Assembly: GCF_036323735.1 (NCBI RefSeq)
Contig: NC_086020.1
Location: forward strand, 129,700,210 to 129,764,209
Reading direction: 5' to 3'
Source: Rattus norvegicus
Lineage: Eukaryota; Chordata; Mammalia; Rodentia; Muridae
Length of the DNA stretch: 64,000 bases
Both the position numbers and the translations under genes were made by a program. The notes beneath the pieces were generated by a model. That model was not told the DNA's origin and did no database searches. It worked only from the letters and a program-made list of their open reading frames with translations. Position 1 is the first letter of the stretch; each line of letters opens with the position of its first letter. This document shows positions 35,515-47,305 of the stretch, piece after piece.

Positions 35515-37035
35515 TTTAATTTTTTAACTTATATATTTTTACACTCCAGATTTTATTCCTCTCTGGTCGATCCCCAACTTTTCTACCTCCCATACCTCCT
35601 CCCCCAACTTGTATCCCCCAGTCTCTACAAGGATGTCCCCATCTCTCCTACACACCAGACCTCTAAACTTCCTGGGCCTCCAGTCTCTTGAGGGTTAGGT
35701 GCATCTTTTCTGACAGAAGCCAGATCTGGAAGTCCTCAGGTGTATATGTGTTGGAGGCCTCATCTCAGCTGATGTATGCTGCCTGGTGGATGATTCAGTA
35801 TGTGAGAGATCATGGGGGTTCAGGTTAATTAAGACTGCTGGTCCTCCTACAGGGTTGCCCTCCTTTTCACCTTTCTCCAGCTTTTCCCTAATTCAACCAG
35901 AAGGGTCAGCAGCTTCTATTCATTAGTTGGGTGCATATGTCTGCATCTGACTCTTTTAGCTGCTTGTTGAGTCTTTTGGAAAGTGTCATGATCGGTATCT
36001 TTTTGTGAAAGCCCCATAGTCTTAGTAATGGTGTCAGGTCTTGAGGCATCCCCTTGAGCTGGGCCTGCAGCTGGACCTTCTTTTTCTCAGGCTCTTTTCC
36101 ATTTCCTTCGTTGCATTTCTTTTAGACAGGAAGAATTATGCATCAGAGCTTTGACTGTGAGATAGCAACCCCATCACTCACTTGGTGCCCTGTCTTTCTG
36201 CTGGGTTCAATAAGTTCCCACTCCCCACTGTAGGGCATTTCATCTATGATGCCCTCCTTTGAGTCCTGAGTATTTCTCACTTCCCAGGTCTCTGTTATAT
36301 TCTAGAGTGTCCTGACAACCTCCTTCTTCCAAAGGTCATCTGTTTCCATTATGCTGGCCCTCAGGGCTTCAGTCCTTTTCCCCCACCCAATACTAGATCA
36401 TGTTCTCCACTTCCTCCACACTCATACTCCTTCCCACACCTGTCCCTCCCTCTCTCCTCCTTTGTGGTTATTCGCTTCTCCCTCCCAAGTGGGACTGAAA
36501 CATCCTCACTTGGTTCTTGAGCTTGCTGACCTTTTTGAGTTCTGTGAAGTCTATCTTGGGTATTCTGTACCTTTTTTGGCTAATATGTACTTATTACTGA
36601 GAACATTCCATGCATGTTCTTTTGGGTCTGAGTTGCATCACTTAGGATGATATTTTCTAGTTGCATCAATTTGCCTGCAAAACTCAGGACGTCCTCGTTC
36701 TTAATAGCTTAGTAATATTCCATTGTGTAAATGAACCACATTTTCTGTATCCATTCTTCTGTCATGGGACATCTCAGTTGTTTCCAGCTTCTTGGTATCA
36801 CAAAAAAGGCCACAATGAACATAGTGAAATATGTGCCCCAGGGGCATGGTGGTGCATCTTTTGAGCATATTCCCAAAAGTAGTGTTGCTGGTATTTAGGT
36901 AAGTCTATTTCCGATTTTCTGAGGGTCCTCCAAATGGATTTCCAGACAGGATGTCCCAGTTTGCAATCCCTCCAGCAATAGAGGAGTGTTCCCTTTTCGC
37001 CACAACCTTGCCAAAATGTGCTGAAAGAGTTGAAC
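35515..37035 (-). mobile_element. Lx-type (older) L1, 3' UTR plus ORF2 C-terminus
   Basis: The 3' UTR type beginning TTTACACTCCAGATTTTATT is shared with copies at 58170 and 63690 and differs from the young type. ORF2 C-terminal sequence runs from about 36560 to 37030; the frame at 37037-36798 still shows FWQGCGEKGTLLYCWRDCKL. Multiple stops. The block at 36790-36850 includes an extra CATGGTGGTGCATC-like variation. Confidence 0.88.
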
Positions 37036-38613
37036 ATATGGATCTCTGACTCATTCTGTCAGATCTTTCTATTTGTCCCATTGTCTGACCCTCATTTAGA
37101 TAGAAGCCTTTGTCTTGGATCAAAGATGTGTATTAAAGATAATAAAGGCATGTCTGTACTCCAACCACAGCAATTAAACATGTGTCTATATCCAGCTGGA
37201 CAGGTAACTCCTAGCCAGAACAGCCATTTTACTAGATTAAGATTTCTCAACATTTAGGACCTATAAGTATACTAAAAGCAAATAATTGCATGGATCAATG
37301 AAAGACTAATTCTAGGGGGGAAATCAAAAAATAAAGTAAAATAAGAAGTGCAGGAATGAACATGCATACCCATCCCCTGTCTTTCCTTCTGATGTATTAA
37401 CTGAGGCAAACTAGTAGTTCCCACAAATTTAATATCCTCAGGGAAGCTGAAGCAAAAGATGACAAAGCTATGTGTTCCGGTAAACATTAACATTACCAAG
37501 AAATGTAAAGCCTTTGTTTACATTTTCAGCTACATATAAATTTATCTTCTGGGTTTTCATTAATAAAAAATTTTAATCACTAGTAAACACATACTGCCTA
37601 CAAAAGGATTGGCAAACTATGTCATACATATTAGTTTTCCATTTTAATTTTTTTAATTTATAGTAGTGTTGCCATGGAGAAATAGAATGTTACTGTTTAT
37701 AATGAAGACGGCTTAATGGTGAGAAGATTCAATAATTATAGATTGGTCATTACTGTACTGAAATGATGTAGTCAGTATTGGAATATCATGAGCTTCTGAT
37801 ATAATAGAAATCTAATTTGTATATCTAATTTTTCTACATTGTGTATGTTCTCATTTTTATGGGAAACTCAGTTCTCTGTGCCAAAATCTATGTGAAATCT
37901 CAGAACTGTCAGAGAAGCAATTGCATTCACATTGCATTACCTGTGCATGACCCTTAGGATTTTCTCAGGACATTCTTTCATAATACTCAGGAAAGCATAT
38001 TTGTATTACAATTCATACCACAGAAATGTAAGATAATATACTACAATATTTTATTAAATATATTTAATTTCCCACTGGTACCTAAGCTGCTATAAGTCTT
38101 CGGTGGTTCAGTTATTCCCTTTGCTCATTTAAAGAATACAAATAAGGCATTTAAACATTTCCAATGAAAAGAGACTGGAAAATCAGTCTTAACAGATATT
38201 AAAATAATCACCATCCTAACCAGGACTTCTAAATACTAAGAATTTTTCTTGGCACAAAAAAATGCATTACCTTATGATCTCAAAAAATGATTGTGCAGTC
38301 CAGTGAGAAAACAAAAAGAATCTTTTTGTCAATAAGAACATTGAGAATAGTTATCAAAAACAGATCCTGGAAGCATTCAATATTTATCGAATTTAACCAC
38401 GTTTTACTATATGGAGAAAAAAGCCTCTTTTTATTGCCTTTTACAATGCAATATATGTGATTGTATTCTTTTCCCTCTTCCAACTATTCCTGTATCCCCT
38501 GTATCCTTCCATCTCCCTACTTATCCAGCTTCATGTTCTTTCTCAGGAAAAAAAGCAAATAAACTGACAGATGAGCTGAAAAATACAAAAATAAATAAAA
38601 GAAACAAGAAAAG
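37036..38613. other. AT-rich DNA, no gene seen
   Basis: No recognisable repeat or coding region. Confidence 0.55.
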
Positions 38614-38660
38614 CACACACATGCACTCAAGCATGCACACACACACACATACACATACAA
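38614..38660. repeat. Interrupted (CA)n tract
   Basis: CA units broken by TG, AAG and TA. Confidence 0.85.
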
Positions 38661-38689
38661 TCTACTTTTGTATTGGTTAGCTACTCCTG

Positions 38690-39362
38690 AGCACAGGATC
38701 TGTCATAACATTTGAGAATAAATGGAAATCTGCAACTGACAGGGTTGGGAAGATGAGAATATCTCCAGGACAAGGCAGAGACCCTGAATAAGGGAGACAC
38801 ACAAAAATCAGTTATGCTGATCTTAGCTTTGTCTCATAGCATTTGGGATATGGAACATGAACAGGCCAGTTCCTTTAGCCAGGTGAGAATACTAGCAAAT
38901 CAATAGGGACTTCAAACTACCCACAAAACTTTTGACCCAAAATTTATCCTGTTAAAAAGAAATGTAGGCCTGGGGGATGAAACAGAAACTGAGGGAATGG
39001 CAAACCAATAACTGACCAAATTTGGTACACATGCCATGCGCAAGCACCAATCCCTGACACTATTAATGATAATCTATTATGCTCTCTGGTATGCTATCTC
39101 AAAAACTGTTGCCTGTATGGGATATGTTCTTCAAATTGTGCCTCAGTGGGATAGCAACACCTACCCCTGTTTAGACTTAATGTGCCAGGATAGGACACAG
39201 GAAGCCACTAGTCTCTCAGAGAAGAAAGGGAGGGAGAAAGGGGAAGGATTGGGCAAGGGGGTAACTGGGTGGAGAACAGTGAACCAGATGTAAATTGAAG
39301 AAATAAAATAAATGAACAAATAAATAAACTATATTTCATTATCAATAAAATAAAATAATAAA
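38690..39362 (+). mobile_element. Older L1 3' UTR fragment
   Basis: GAAACAGAAACTGAGGGAAT, AAGCACCAATCCCTGACACT and the A/T-rich end (AATAAAATAAATGAACAAAT) follow the L1 3' UTR layout also seen at 12960-13610. No ORF2 remains. Confidence 0.7.
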
Positions 39363-39369
39363 AAAGAAG

Positions 39370-39624
39370 CCCCCCTTACAATTAGGGCCAATCTATAAGA
39401 CAAAATAGATTTTCCCTTTCCTTGTAGGTATCAATTAAAAGTAGCTTTTAGATCAGGGTAGGAATTTGTCCAGTTTCCATTCTCCATGGTGTGATTTCTT
39501 CTGATTTGAAGTTACATATGCCCTGTGAGTGTTGTCACAGTCACTGTGTGTTCAAACCTGCAACAACCTTGTTGTTTCTGAAGGAAGCTGTTTCCTTGGA
39601 GTCTTCCACCAACTCATAACCCTT
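39370..39624 (+). repeat. Unclassified rodent repeat, copy 2, left part
   Basis: TTTCCATTCTCCATGGTGTG, TGTTGTCACAGTCACTGTGT and GGAGTCTTCCACCAACTC belong, by recall, to the same long noncoding rodent repeat as 24712-25127 and 42870-44085. The L1 at 39638-42858 separates the two halves. Confidence 0.5.
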
Positions 39625-39637
39625 AAAAATAATTTTG

Positions 39638-41499
39638 TTTTCTTGATATTTTTTCCCTGACCAAATTATCATTGTGTAGATAGTTGTTCAACTTGAATGT
39701 GTATGAGGGATTCTTGTTGTTTTTGTTGTTTAAGACCAGCCTTAATCCATGGTGAACTGATAGGATGCATGGAATTATTTCAATCTTCTTGTATCTGTTG
39801 AGGCATGTTTTGTGTCCAGTTATATATTTAATTTTGGAGACTATACCATGAGGTGCTAAGAAGAAGGTATTTTCTTTTGTTTTAGGTTGAAATGTTCAAT
39901 AGATATCTGTTAAATCCATTTGGTTCATAACATCTGTTAGTTTTACTGTGTCTGTTTCATTTCTGTTTCCACGATCTACCCATTGGTATGAGTGGGGTGT
40001 TAAAGCCTCCCACTATTATTGTTTGAGGTTCAGTGTGTGCTTTGAGCTACAGTGATGTTTCCTTTACATATGTGGGTGCCTCTGCATTTGAGGCATAGAT
40101 GTTCAGAATTGAGAGTTTGTATTGATAAATTTTTCCTTGATGAATATGTTGTGCTCTTCACCATCTTTTAGGATAACTTTTGGTTGCTAGTCTATTTTAT
40201 TGGGTATTAGAATGGCTACTCCAGCTTGTTTCTTTGGACCATTTGCCTGGAAATTTTTTCCAGCCTTTTTCTTTTAGGTGATCTCTCTCTTTGTCACTGA
40301 GATGCATTTCCTCTATGCAGCAAAATTCAGGGTTCTGTTTTTGTATCCACCCTGCTAGTGTATGTCTTTTTATTGGGGGAATTGAGTCCATTGATATTGA
40401 GCGATATTAAAGACTAATGATTGTTGCTTCTTGTTATTCTTGTTAGAGATGGAATTATGTTTCTGTGGTTCTCTTGGGATTGTTGTGAAAAGATTAGTTA
40501 ATTGCTTTTCCTTGGGTGTACTGTACCTCCTTGTGTTGGAGTTTTCCTTCTATTTATCCTCTGTAGAGCTGGATTGGTGGAAAGAGTGTTTAAATTTGTT
40601 TTTTTCCATGAAATATCTTGGTTTCTCCATCTATGCTGATTGAGAGTTTTGCTGGATATAGTATCCTAGGCTGGCATTTATGTTCTCTTAGGGTCTATTT
40701 GACATCTCTCCAAGATCTTCTGGCTAATAAACACTGTTGATAAGTCTGGTGTAATTCTGATGGATTTCCCTTTACATGTTACTTGACCTTTTTCCTTACT
40801 GCTTTCAATATTTTTCTTTGTTCTGTGCATTTAGTGTTTTAATCATTATGTGATACAAGGCATTTTTTTCTGGTCTTATTGGGTGTTCTAGGTTTCTTGT
40901 ATTTTTATGAATATCTCTTTTTTAGTTTAGGGAAGTTTTGTTCTATAATTTTGTTGAAGATGTTGGGAATCTTTATTCTATACTATTATTTTTACATTTG
41001 GTCTTTTCAATGTGTCCTGGATTTCTTGAATGTTTTGATTCATGAGGTTTTTTTTTGTTTGTTTTTTTGTTTTTTACATTTTGCTTTGACTATTGTGTCA
41101 ATGTCTTTTACAGAATCTTCTACACCTGAGATTCTCTCGTCTATCTCTTGTATTCTGTTACTGATGCTTGTATTTATTTCTCCTGGTCTCTTTCCTAGGT
41201 TTTACAATCTCCAGGATTGTATCCATTTGTGTTTTCTTTAATGTTTCTATTTCCATTTTTAGATCCTGGATGATTTTGTTCAATTTCTTTACCTGTATGT
41301 ATTTTCCTATTTTTCTTTATGAAATGCATTTGTTTCTTCTTTAAGGGATTCTACATCTTTATGTGTTCTCCTGTATTTCTTTAAGTGAGTTATTTATGTC
41401 CTTCTTAAAATCCTCTATCATATTCATGAGATGGGGTTTTTGATCTGAATCTTGCTTTTCAGGTGTATTCAGTATCCAGGGCTTCATGTGGTGGGAGAA
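39638..41499 (-). pseudogene. L1 ORF2 N-terminus and ORF1 in the inverted segment
   Basis: The frame 40391-40197 reads the endonuclease start (PPIKRHTLAGWIQKQNPEFC), with the catalytic-glutamate region as EEMHL in place of QETHL. The aligned catalytic E is kept, but many stops follow. The GDFN and SDHH equivalents lie near 39985 and 39750 on decayed sequence. ORF1 follows from about 40480 to 41499, broken by stops and simple T-runs (41050-41085). Its first residues are cut off at the inversion junction. No product expected. Confidence 0.75.
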
Positions 41500-42858
41500 C
41501 CTGAGGACCCAGCTATACCACTCTTGGGCATATACACAAAAGATGATCCAACATATTTCAAGCACATATGCTATACTATGTTCATTGCAGCCTTATTTAT
41601 AATAGCCAGTAGCTGGAAATAACCCAAAATGTTCCTCAACAGAGGATTGGATAGAGAAAATGTGATACATTTACAAAATAAGAGTACTCTCATCTATTAA
41701 AAAAATGACTTCATGAAATTGACGGACAAATGGATGGAACTAGAAAATAGCATCCTGAGTAAGGTAGCCCATCACAAAAGAACTCAAATGGTATGTACTT
41801 ACTGATAATTGGGCATTAGCTGAAAAAAGGCTCAGAATACTCGAGATACAACCCACAGATCATATGAAACTCAAGAAGAAAGAAGATCACGCAAAGTGTG
41901 AATGCTAAAGTACAGCTCAGTAAGGAGAATAGAATAATCTCTGGCAAGTGGGAGTAAGAGATAGGGGAGGCAGGGAGGAGGGAGAGGAAAAATGTGGGAG
42001 CAATTCAGATATCAGAGGAGATGGGGGAGAAGTACAGAGTGTCAAGAATTTGAAAGTAGGTGTGTAGCAGTGGGGCAAGTGGAACTGAAAATTCCAGATG
42101 CCAGGGATACAAGAGGTTCCTAGGACCCAACAAGGAGGACATTAGTCAAAGTACCCACAAAGGGGAGATAGAACCTGTAGAGACCTTATCCAGTGGATAG
42201 GCATGACTCCCAGTTGAGGGATGGAGCCACCCACCCACCTCAAAAAATATTAATCCAGAATTCCTCCTATCCAAAGAAAATGTAGGGACAAAGAATGGAG
42301 CAGAAACTGAGGGAAAGGTCATCCAGAGACTGACCCAACTAGGGATCCATCCTATCTGCTGACACCAAATCCAGACAATATTGCTGATGCTAAGAAAGGC
42401 TTACTCAGAGGAACCTGGTTGAGCTGTCACCTGAGAAGCTGTGCTAGAGCCAGACCAATACAGATGTGGATAAAGCCAAACATTGAACTGAGAATGGGGA
42501 CTCAAACTGGGGAGTTATGGCAAGGTCTGAAGGGGTTTGTTAACAATATCAACCAACCAGAAACCCTAAAGCTATCAGCGACTAACTACCAACCAAAGAC
42601 TATGTAGAAGGTAACCATAGCTCTAGTTGGATATGTAGTAGAAGATTGCCTTATGGAAAATCACTGAGGGGGGAGATCCTTGGTGCTGTGGAGCCTTGAT
42701 GACCCAGGATAGGGAACAGTAGGCTACTAAGGAAGGATTGAGTGGGCATGTGGGCAAGTACCCTGATAAAGGCAAGGGAAGGAAGGAGGAGATAGGGGGC
42801 TTGTGTAGAGGAAACTTGAAAGAGGGATAACATTTGAATTGTAAATAAAATAACCAAT
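39638..42858 (+). mobile_element. L1 with inverted 5' part (twin-priming structure)
   Basis: 39638-41499 is L1 in minus orientation: ORF2 endonuclease part, the inter-ORF spacer (about 40420-40480) and ORF1 up to its N-terminal region. At 41500 the sequence switches to plus orientation in ORF2 C-terminal codons (CTGAGGACCCAGCTATACCA) and continues through the 3' UTR to an A-rich end at 42858. The inverted segment lies before the sense 3' segment, the order produced by twin priming. Left AAAAATAATTTTG (39625-39637) and right AAAAATATTTG (42859-42869) are a probable imperfect TSD. Confidence 0.85.
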
Positions 42859-42869
42859 AAAAATATTTG

Positions 42870-44085
42870 CCTCCTTTTAAACATATAACCCTGAGACGTG
42901 TGAGAAGAGTGGTTTGACAAAGACATCTCAGTTAGGCAGAGTGTTTCAAAGTCTGTCAGTGTATACATATTATAAAGTTGTGGATCCCTCTGTTAATTAA
43001 CATCTCCATCTGTAAGAAGGATCTTCTCTGATGAAGGAAAACGTATTAAACCAATAGTTATGCATATCTTTATGACTAGAAATAATTTTATTTCTGTATT
43101 ACTTTAACAGAAATTAATAGTTGGTTTTCTCCTAGGGCACATGATCTGTTTAACAAACTTGGACTCATTAACACTATCAGGTAAGAGTCCCATCGCATGC
43201 CATTGGCCTTATATCCAACCAAAATGGCATTGATTAGACTGATGATATTTGTTTCTCTATTGCACCAGTGCATCTTGTTAGCCAAGTTGCTATTAATAAT
43301 GGTCACAGAGTTCATTGCTGAATGATGATGATGAATATTTTCCTCTAGTAGCATAAATATTACATTCCAATACTAAGAATATATCTCAGTGAGGGTAAAG
43401 CTTCTAGTTGGTCACATGCTAAATTTCTCCTTGTTTGATGACATTAGTATGTGTGGTCTTCAGCAACAGGCCTTGCTATTAGGCTGTGGAAGGGAAGCAT
43501 AATACTGACAATAATGTCTATTATTTGAAAGGGTTTGTGACACTCATTTGCCCAACAAATCAGTAAGATATATCCCATTTTTCATGCTTGGCTTTTACTT
43601 GGTAGCCTAAGGTTAATAGTTGGGATATTGACCCCCACACTCCACTAATATATGGTAATTATTTTAACATTACATTAATCTCTGTACATATTTTAGGAAC
43701 TTTATACAGTAGTGGATTTTAAAAAAAAGTTGTCTTTAGGACATGGCATATTGTCTTGATTATCTATGAGTTGTTTCTGTCCTACAATCTAGGCATTTGG
43801 AGTTTGTGGTATTTCTTGTTTTAGGTATCTGCTGTTCTTAGCTATGTTGGGTGATATCTGCTTTACTTATTAGGATGATTATTGACCAGAAGAATGATGT
43901 AGGATTTAAATCTCATAATCATTCTTGGTTTTAGGGTTCAGACTCTAATTAGTTTTAAATATGGAGGTCTGGTAAGATCTCTGTATTCAGGTCTATGTAG
44001 TCTCAGATTAGTATAATGGCATGGATAGGCAATAGACTAATAAGCAGAGGGCATGGACTTAATCATAATTACTCTTAAGCTGGTG
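42870..44085 (+). repeat. Unclassified rodent repeat, copy 2, right part
   Basis: TTTGACAAAGACATCTCAGT, GAAGGATCTTCTCTGATGAA and GCACCAGTGCATCTTGTTAG continue the family of 24712-25127. About 42870-42966 aligns with 25040-25125. Beyond about 43620 the assignment is uncertain. No coding frame. Confidence 0.5.
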
Positions 44086-44091
44086 TATTAG

Positions 44092-45058
44092 TCAGGGTTC
44101 TCTCGAGTCACAGAACTTATGAAATATCTCACTATTTTGAGGGAATTTATTGTAATAACTTACAATCTATTGTCCAACTACCCAAACAATGGTCATCTGT
44201 GAATGGGAAGTCCAAGAATCTAGTAGTGGCTCAGTCCCACAAGGCTGTTGTTTTAGCTGGTCTTTTGTAGAAGTAGGTTCCAAGAGATGTGCTGGCAAAT
44301 TAGTACAAGCAGGTGAACAATGAGTCTTCCTTTTTCCAGTGTCCTTATGTAGGTCTCCAGCAGGAGTGACCCAGATTTAAGGTGTGTACTACCACAACTG
44401 TATCTGGGTCTTGCTTTGTCACAGTTTGACCTTGAACTCAGAGATTTCTGTCACGCCCACCTCAGCAGGCAAGGAAGATGCAACACGGTCGGATTCTTCT
44501 CAACAGCCTTTATTGCAGGACCACCTCTTTGCTGATACAGGGACCTCGAGCAGCAAAAGCACTCACCTTATATACACAGCAGGCTGAGGCTATGCTAATT
44601 GTCCTTCAGGGATTGGTGGAGCATGAATCCCTCATTAGCATATTAATGTCCCGGCCAACTGGCGCCAGGTGCAAAAACCGCGCATGTGCAGTACCGTTGT
44701 TCACCACAGGTGGGCGCCGGATCAACTCATTATCCTCTGCCGCCCTGGCAAGGGGACAAGCCTGCGCATGCACGATAAGTCGTTTACTACCAGAAGGGAC
44801 TGGAGGTCGGCGCCATCTTTGTTTTACCGTGCTGCTCCCTACAGATTTCATTGCTTTAATCTCCTGGGATCAAAGGCATGCTCTACCTTGCCTAGGCCCA
44901 AGCTTTTCATGGCCACTATACCTCAAGATCTCCATGCCAAATCCAGGTCAGAATCTTGTGTCACTCAGCCTCAAAATCTGGATCACAGGTGAGCCCTCTA
45001 ATTCTGAATTGTAGTTCCTTGCAGATATAGTTAATTTGACAACCAGAAATAGCCATTA
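44092..45058 (+). repeat. Rodent interspersed repeat split by a solo LTR
   Basis: Starts TGTATTAGTCAGGGTTCTCT, contains CAATGGTCATCTGTGAATGG and CCTTGAACTCAGAGATTTC, and resumes after the LTR with ATTGCTTTAATCTCCTGGGA. It ends near GTTAATTTGACAACCAGAAA. The two halves join in register once the LTR and one TSD copy are removed. A common rodent repeat by recall; class not assigned. Confidence 0.6.
44449..44843 (-). mobile_element. Solo LTR of a class II (IAP-like, ERVK) endogenous retrovirus
   Basis: A 395-bp unit starting TG and ending CA, with the 6-bp TSD GATTTC at 44443-44448 and 44844-44849, the size expected for class II ERVs. Read on the minus strand it begins TGTAGGGAGC, has a TATA box (TATATAA, 44574-44568), a polyadenylation signal (AATAAA, 44514-44509), and is markedly CpG-rich. 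AAGATGGCGCC (44819-44809) matches a YY1 site, and TGCGCATGC (44763-44771) and CGCGCATGTGC (44679-44689) look NRF1-like. No internal viral genes are present; recombination between two LTRs probably removed them. The open frames across it are chance. Confidence 0.9.
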
Positions 45059-45483
45059 CTCCTGGATAGAGGATCTGAATCCATAAAGGAGTGTAGAGAC
45101 AGTATTAGGGTTATCCTGAACTGGACAAGAAAGGGCAAAGGTGTGGGTACTGAATAAACAGGCAATGCCAAGTCCAAATGTTCTCTGGTAAGACCAGAAT
45201 GAAAGATCATTGGGTACACATAGGCTCGTGGGTCTATTCCAAGTATTGTCGCCTGATAGAGGTTTTTATAACTGGGAGTCACTAAAGAATAGACTTAGGT
45301 TAAGAGGAATGGTTGACAAAACCTAGAGGAAGAACTTGGGGAATCCTGGGTGCTCACCAGGAAGCTATACCACATGGAAATGAAGATGGGATGGGAGAAA
45401 AAAAGCTTTTATTTCATCCATTAAACTATGAATTAATGAATTTAACTTGTGATTAATGTGTATTATTTTGGTGCATTTCTAAA
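45059..45483. other. No gene or clear repeat
   Basis: Nothing recognised on either strand. Confidence 0.5.
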
Positions 45484-45655
45484 AGATTTATTTATTATAT
45501 ATAAGTACACAGTAGCTGTCTTCAGACACATCAGAAGAGGGCATCAGATCTCATTATAGATGGTTATAAGCCACCATGCTGCTACTGGGATTTGAACTTA
45601 GGATCTCTGGAAGAGCAATCAGTGCTCTTAACCATTGAGCCATCTCTCCAGTCCT
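45484..45655 (-). mobile_element. B2 SINE, antisense
   Basis: Reverse complement begins GGACTGGAGAGATGGCTCAA and contains GAAGAGGGCATCAGATC in plus-strand view. The A/T-rich tail lies at 45484-45510. Confidence 0.93.
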
Positions 45656-45739
45656 ATCCTATTTTTGATTCTTAAATATATATTTTATGTACCAGTAACA
45701 CTGTTCATTAAAATAAAATCAGGTTTCTAGATTCTGGAT

Positions 45740-45826
45740 ATTATGTATCTATATCTATATATAGATATATAGATATGGAGAGAGAGACACAAAGAGAGAG
45801 ACAGAGAAAGAGACAGAGAGAGGAGA
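45740..45826. repeat. (TATATC)n then (GAGACA)n tract
   Basis: TATCTATATC units with a palindromic TATATAGATATATA centre, followed by AGAGAGACA-type units. Confidence 0.9.
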
Positions 45827-46904
45827 TAATGTAGATGATTAAATAGATAATAAAATATGTTTTACTATTCTCATGAAGAAAAACCATGCTTACTAGATGG
45901 ACTACACTGTGATTTGAATAAAGGAGGACATCTAATCATCCTTGAAGTCGAGGCAGGAATCACACTGTACAAATCCAAGGAAGTACAGTTTAGGAAGCTG
46001 GGACGTATAGGGTATTTTACAAGTTGCTAACTAGGCTTGTTCTGGAGAATTTGCAAGCTCTTATACCTGGGGTTTGAATTGAGAAATGCTTCTTTTTTTA
46101 TATATCCATTGTGGCTTAGCACCTGAATTCCCTTCTCATTGAAGGGGTCTCTTTATGAGCAAAAGAGTGAAAGATAGATGTGTTTATGGAAGGAAGACAT
46201 AATAAAATTCAGCCTCACTGTTTTTAAGATAGAAAAAGAGACTACAAGTAAAAACAACAATCAAACACACACATGAAAACAAGGTGTGTTGGAACACTGG
46301 AAAGACAAGCAAATAAGTTTTCTCATTGAGTTCCCTAAGTGTGTTCAGAATGTTTGACTCCTTACTATCAGTCTAAGGAGACCTGTGTCAGACTTACAAT
46401 CTGACAATAAAGATGGAAAAAAAAATAAAAAAGTTATTAAAACAATTATTCCATAAAATATTCATGGAATGAAACATTACATTTTTCTATTCTATATGCT
46501 AATGATGTGAAACTTTGTTTGCTTCATAGACTATTTATATTATGTCCTTTTAGTTAAAAGAAGATATTTAAATGTTAAAAACACAAGAATATACTATAAA
46601 ACAGAGAGAAAAGTATTATTACTGCTTATTTTGTCACTATTGTTTATTAACTATTGTCTGATTTTAATTCATGTGGTCCCAATCACTTTGAAGAAGATGC
46701 ACAGCTCTCTCCATTTAACACATAAGACAACAAAGGAGGCTAATGCAAAGTTTTCCAAATGACTTGGCAAAGAATAGCAAAAGGAAAGAGTTGGAATTCT
46801 GTCCTACCACCCAATCTCCATGTTCATAGAACTGTTTACCTTAGGGCCTACATTGAAAGAGAGAAGAACACCATGTTCAGTCTGTATTGTTTTTTTTGTT
46901 TTTT
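45827..46904. other. AT-rich DNA, no gene seen
   Basis: No recognisable coding region or repeat. Confidence 0.55.
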
Positions 46905-47305
46905 TGTTAAAACATTTTATTGGATATATTATGTATTTAAATGCCAAATATTATCCCCTTTCATGATTCTTCCCTCTCTCATCCCCCTTTGCCCTGCTTC
47001 TATGAGGATGCTCCGCCTCCCACACACCCATTCCCACCTCACCACCCTGGCATTCTTATACACTGAGGCAACAAACCTTCACAGGACCAAGGGCCTCTCC
47101 TCCCATTGATGTTGGAAAAGTCATTCTCTGCTACATGTACTGCTGGAGTCATGGGTCCCTCCATGTATAATCCTTGGGTGGAGTTTTACTGCCTGGGAGA
47201 ACTTGGGTATCTGGTTGTTTTATATAGTTGTTCTTCCCATGGGGTTGCAAACCCATTCATATACTTCAGTTCATTCTCTAATTCCTCCAATGTGAGAATT
47301 TGTGA
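46905..47305 (-). mobile_element. Older L1 3' UTR fragment
   Basis: AATATTATCCCCTTTCATGA, CACAGGACCAAGGGCCTCTC and TGGGGTTGCAAACCCATTCA match the 3' UTR at 14640-15000. No ORF2 reached. Confidence 0.8.

Noticed and set aside
44478..45014. 178-codon frame as a gene
   Set aside because: It crosses the solo LTR, its TSD and the older repeat; no domain or codon-use signal.
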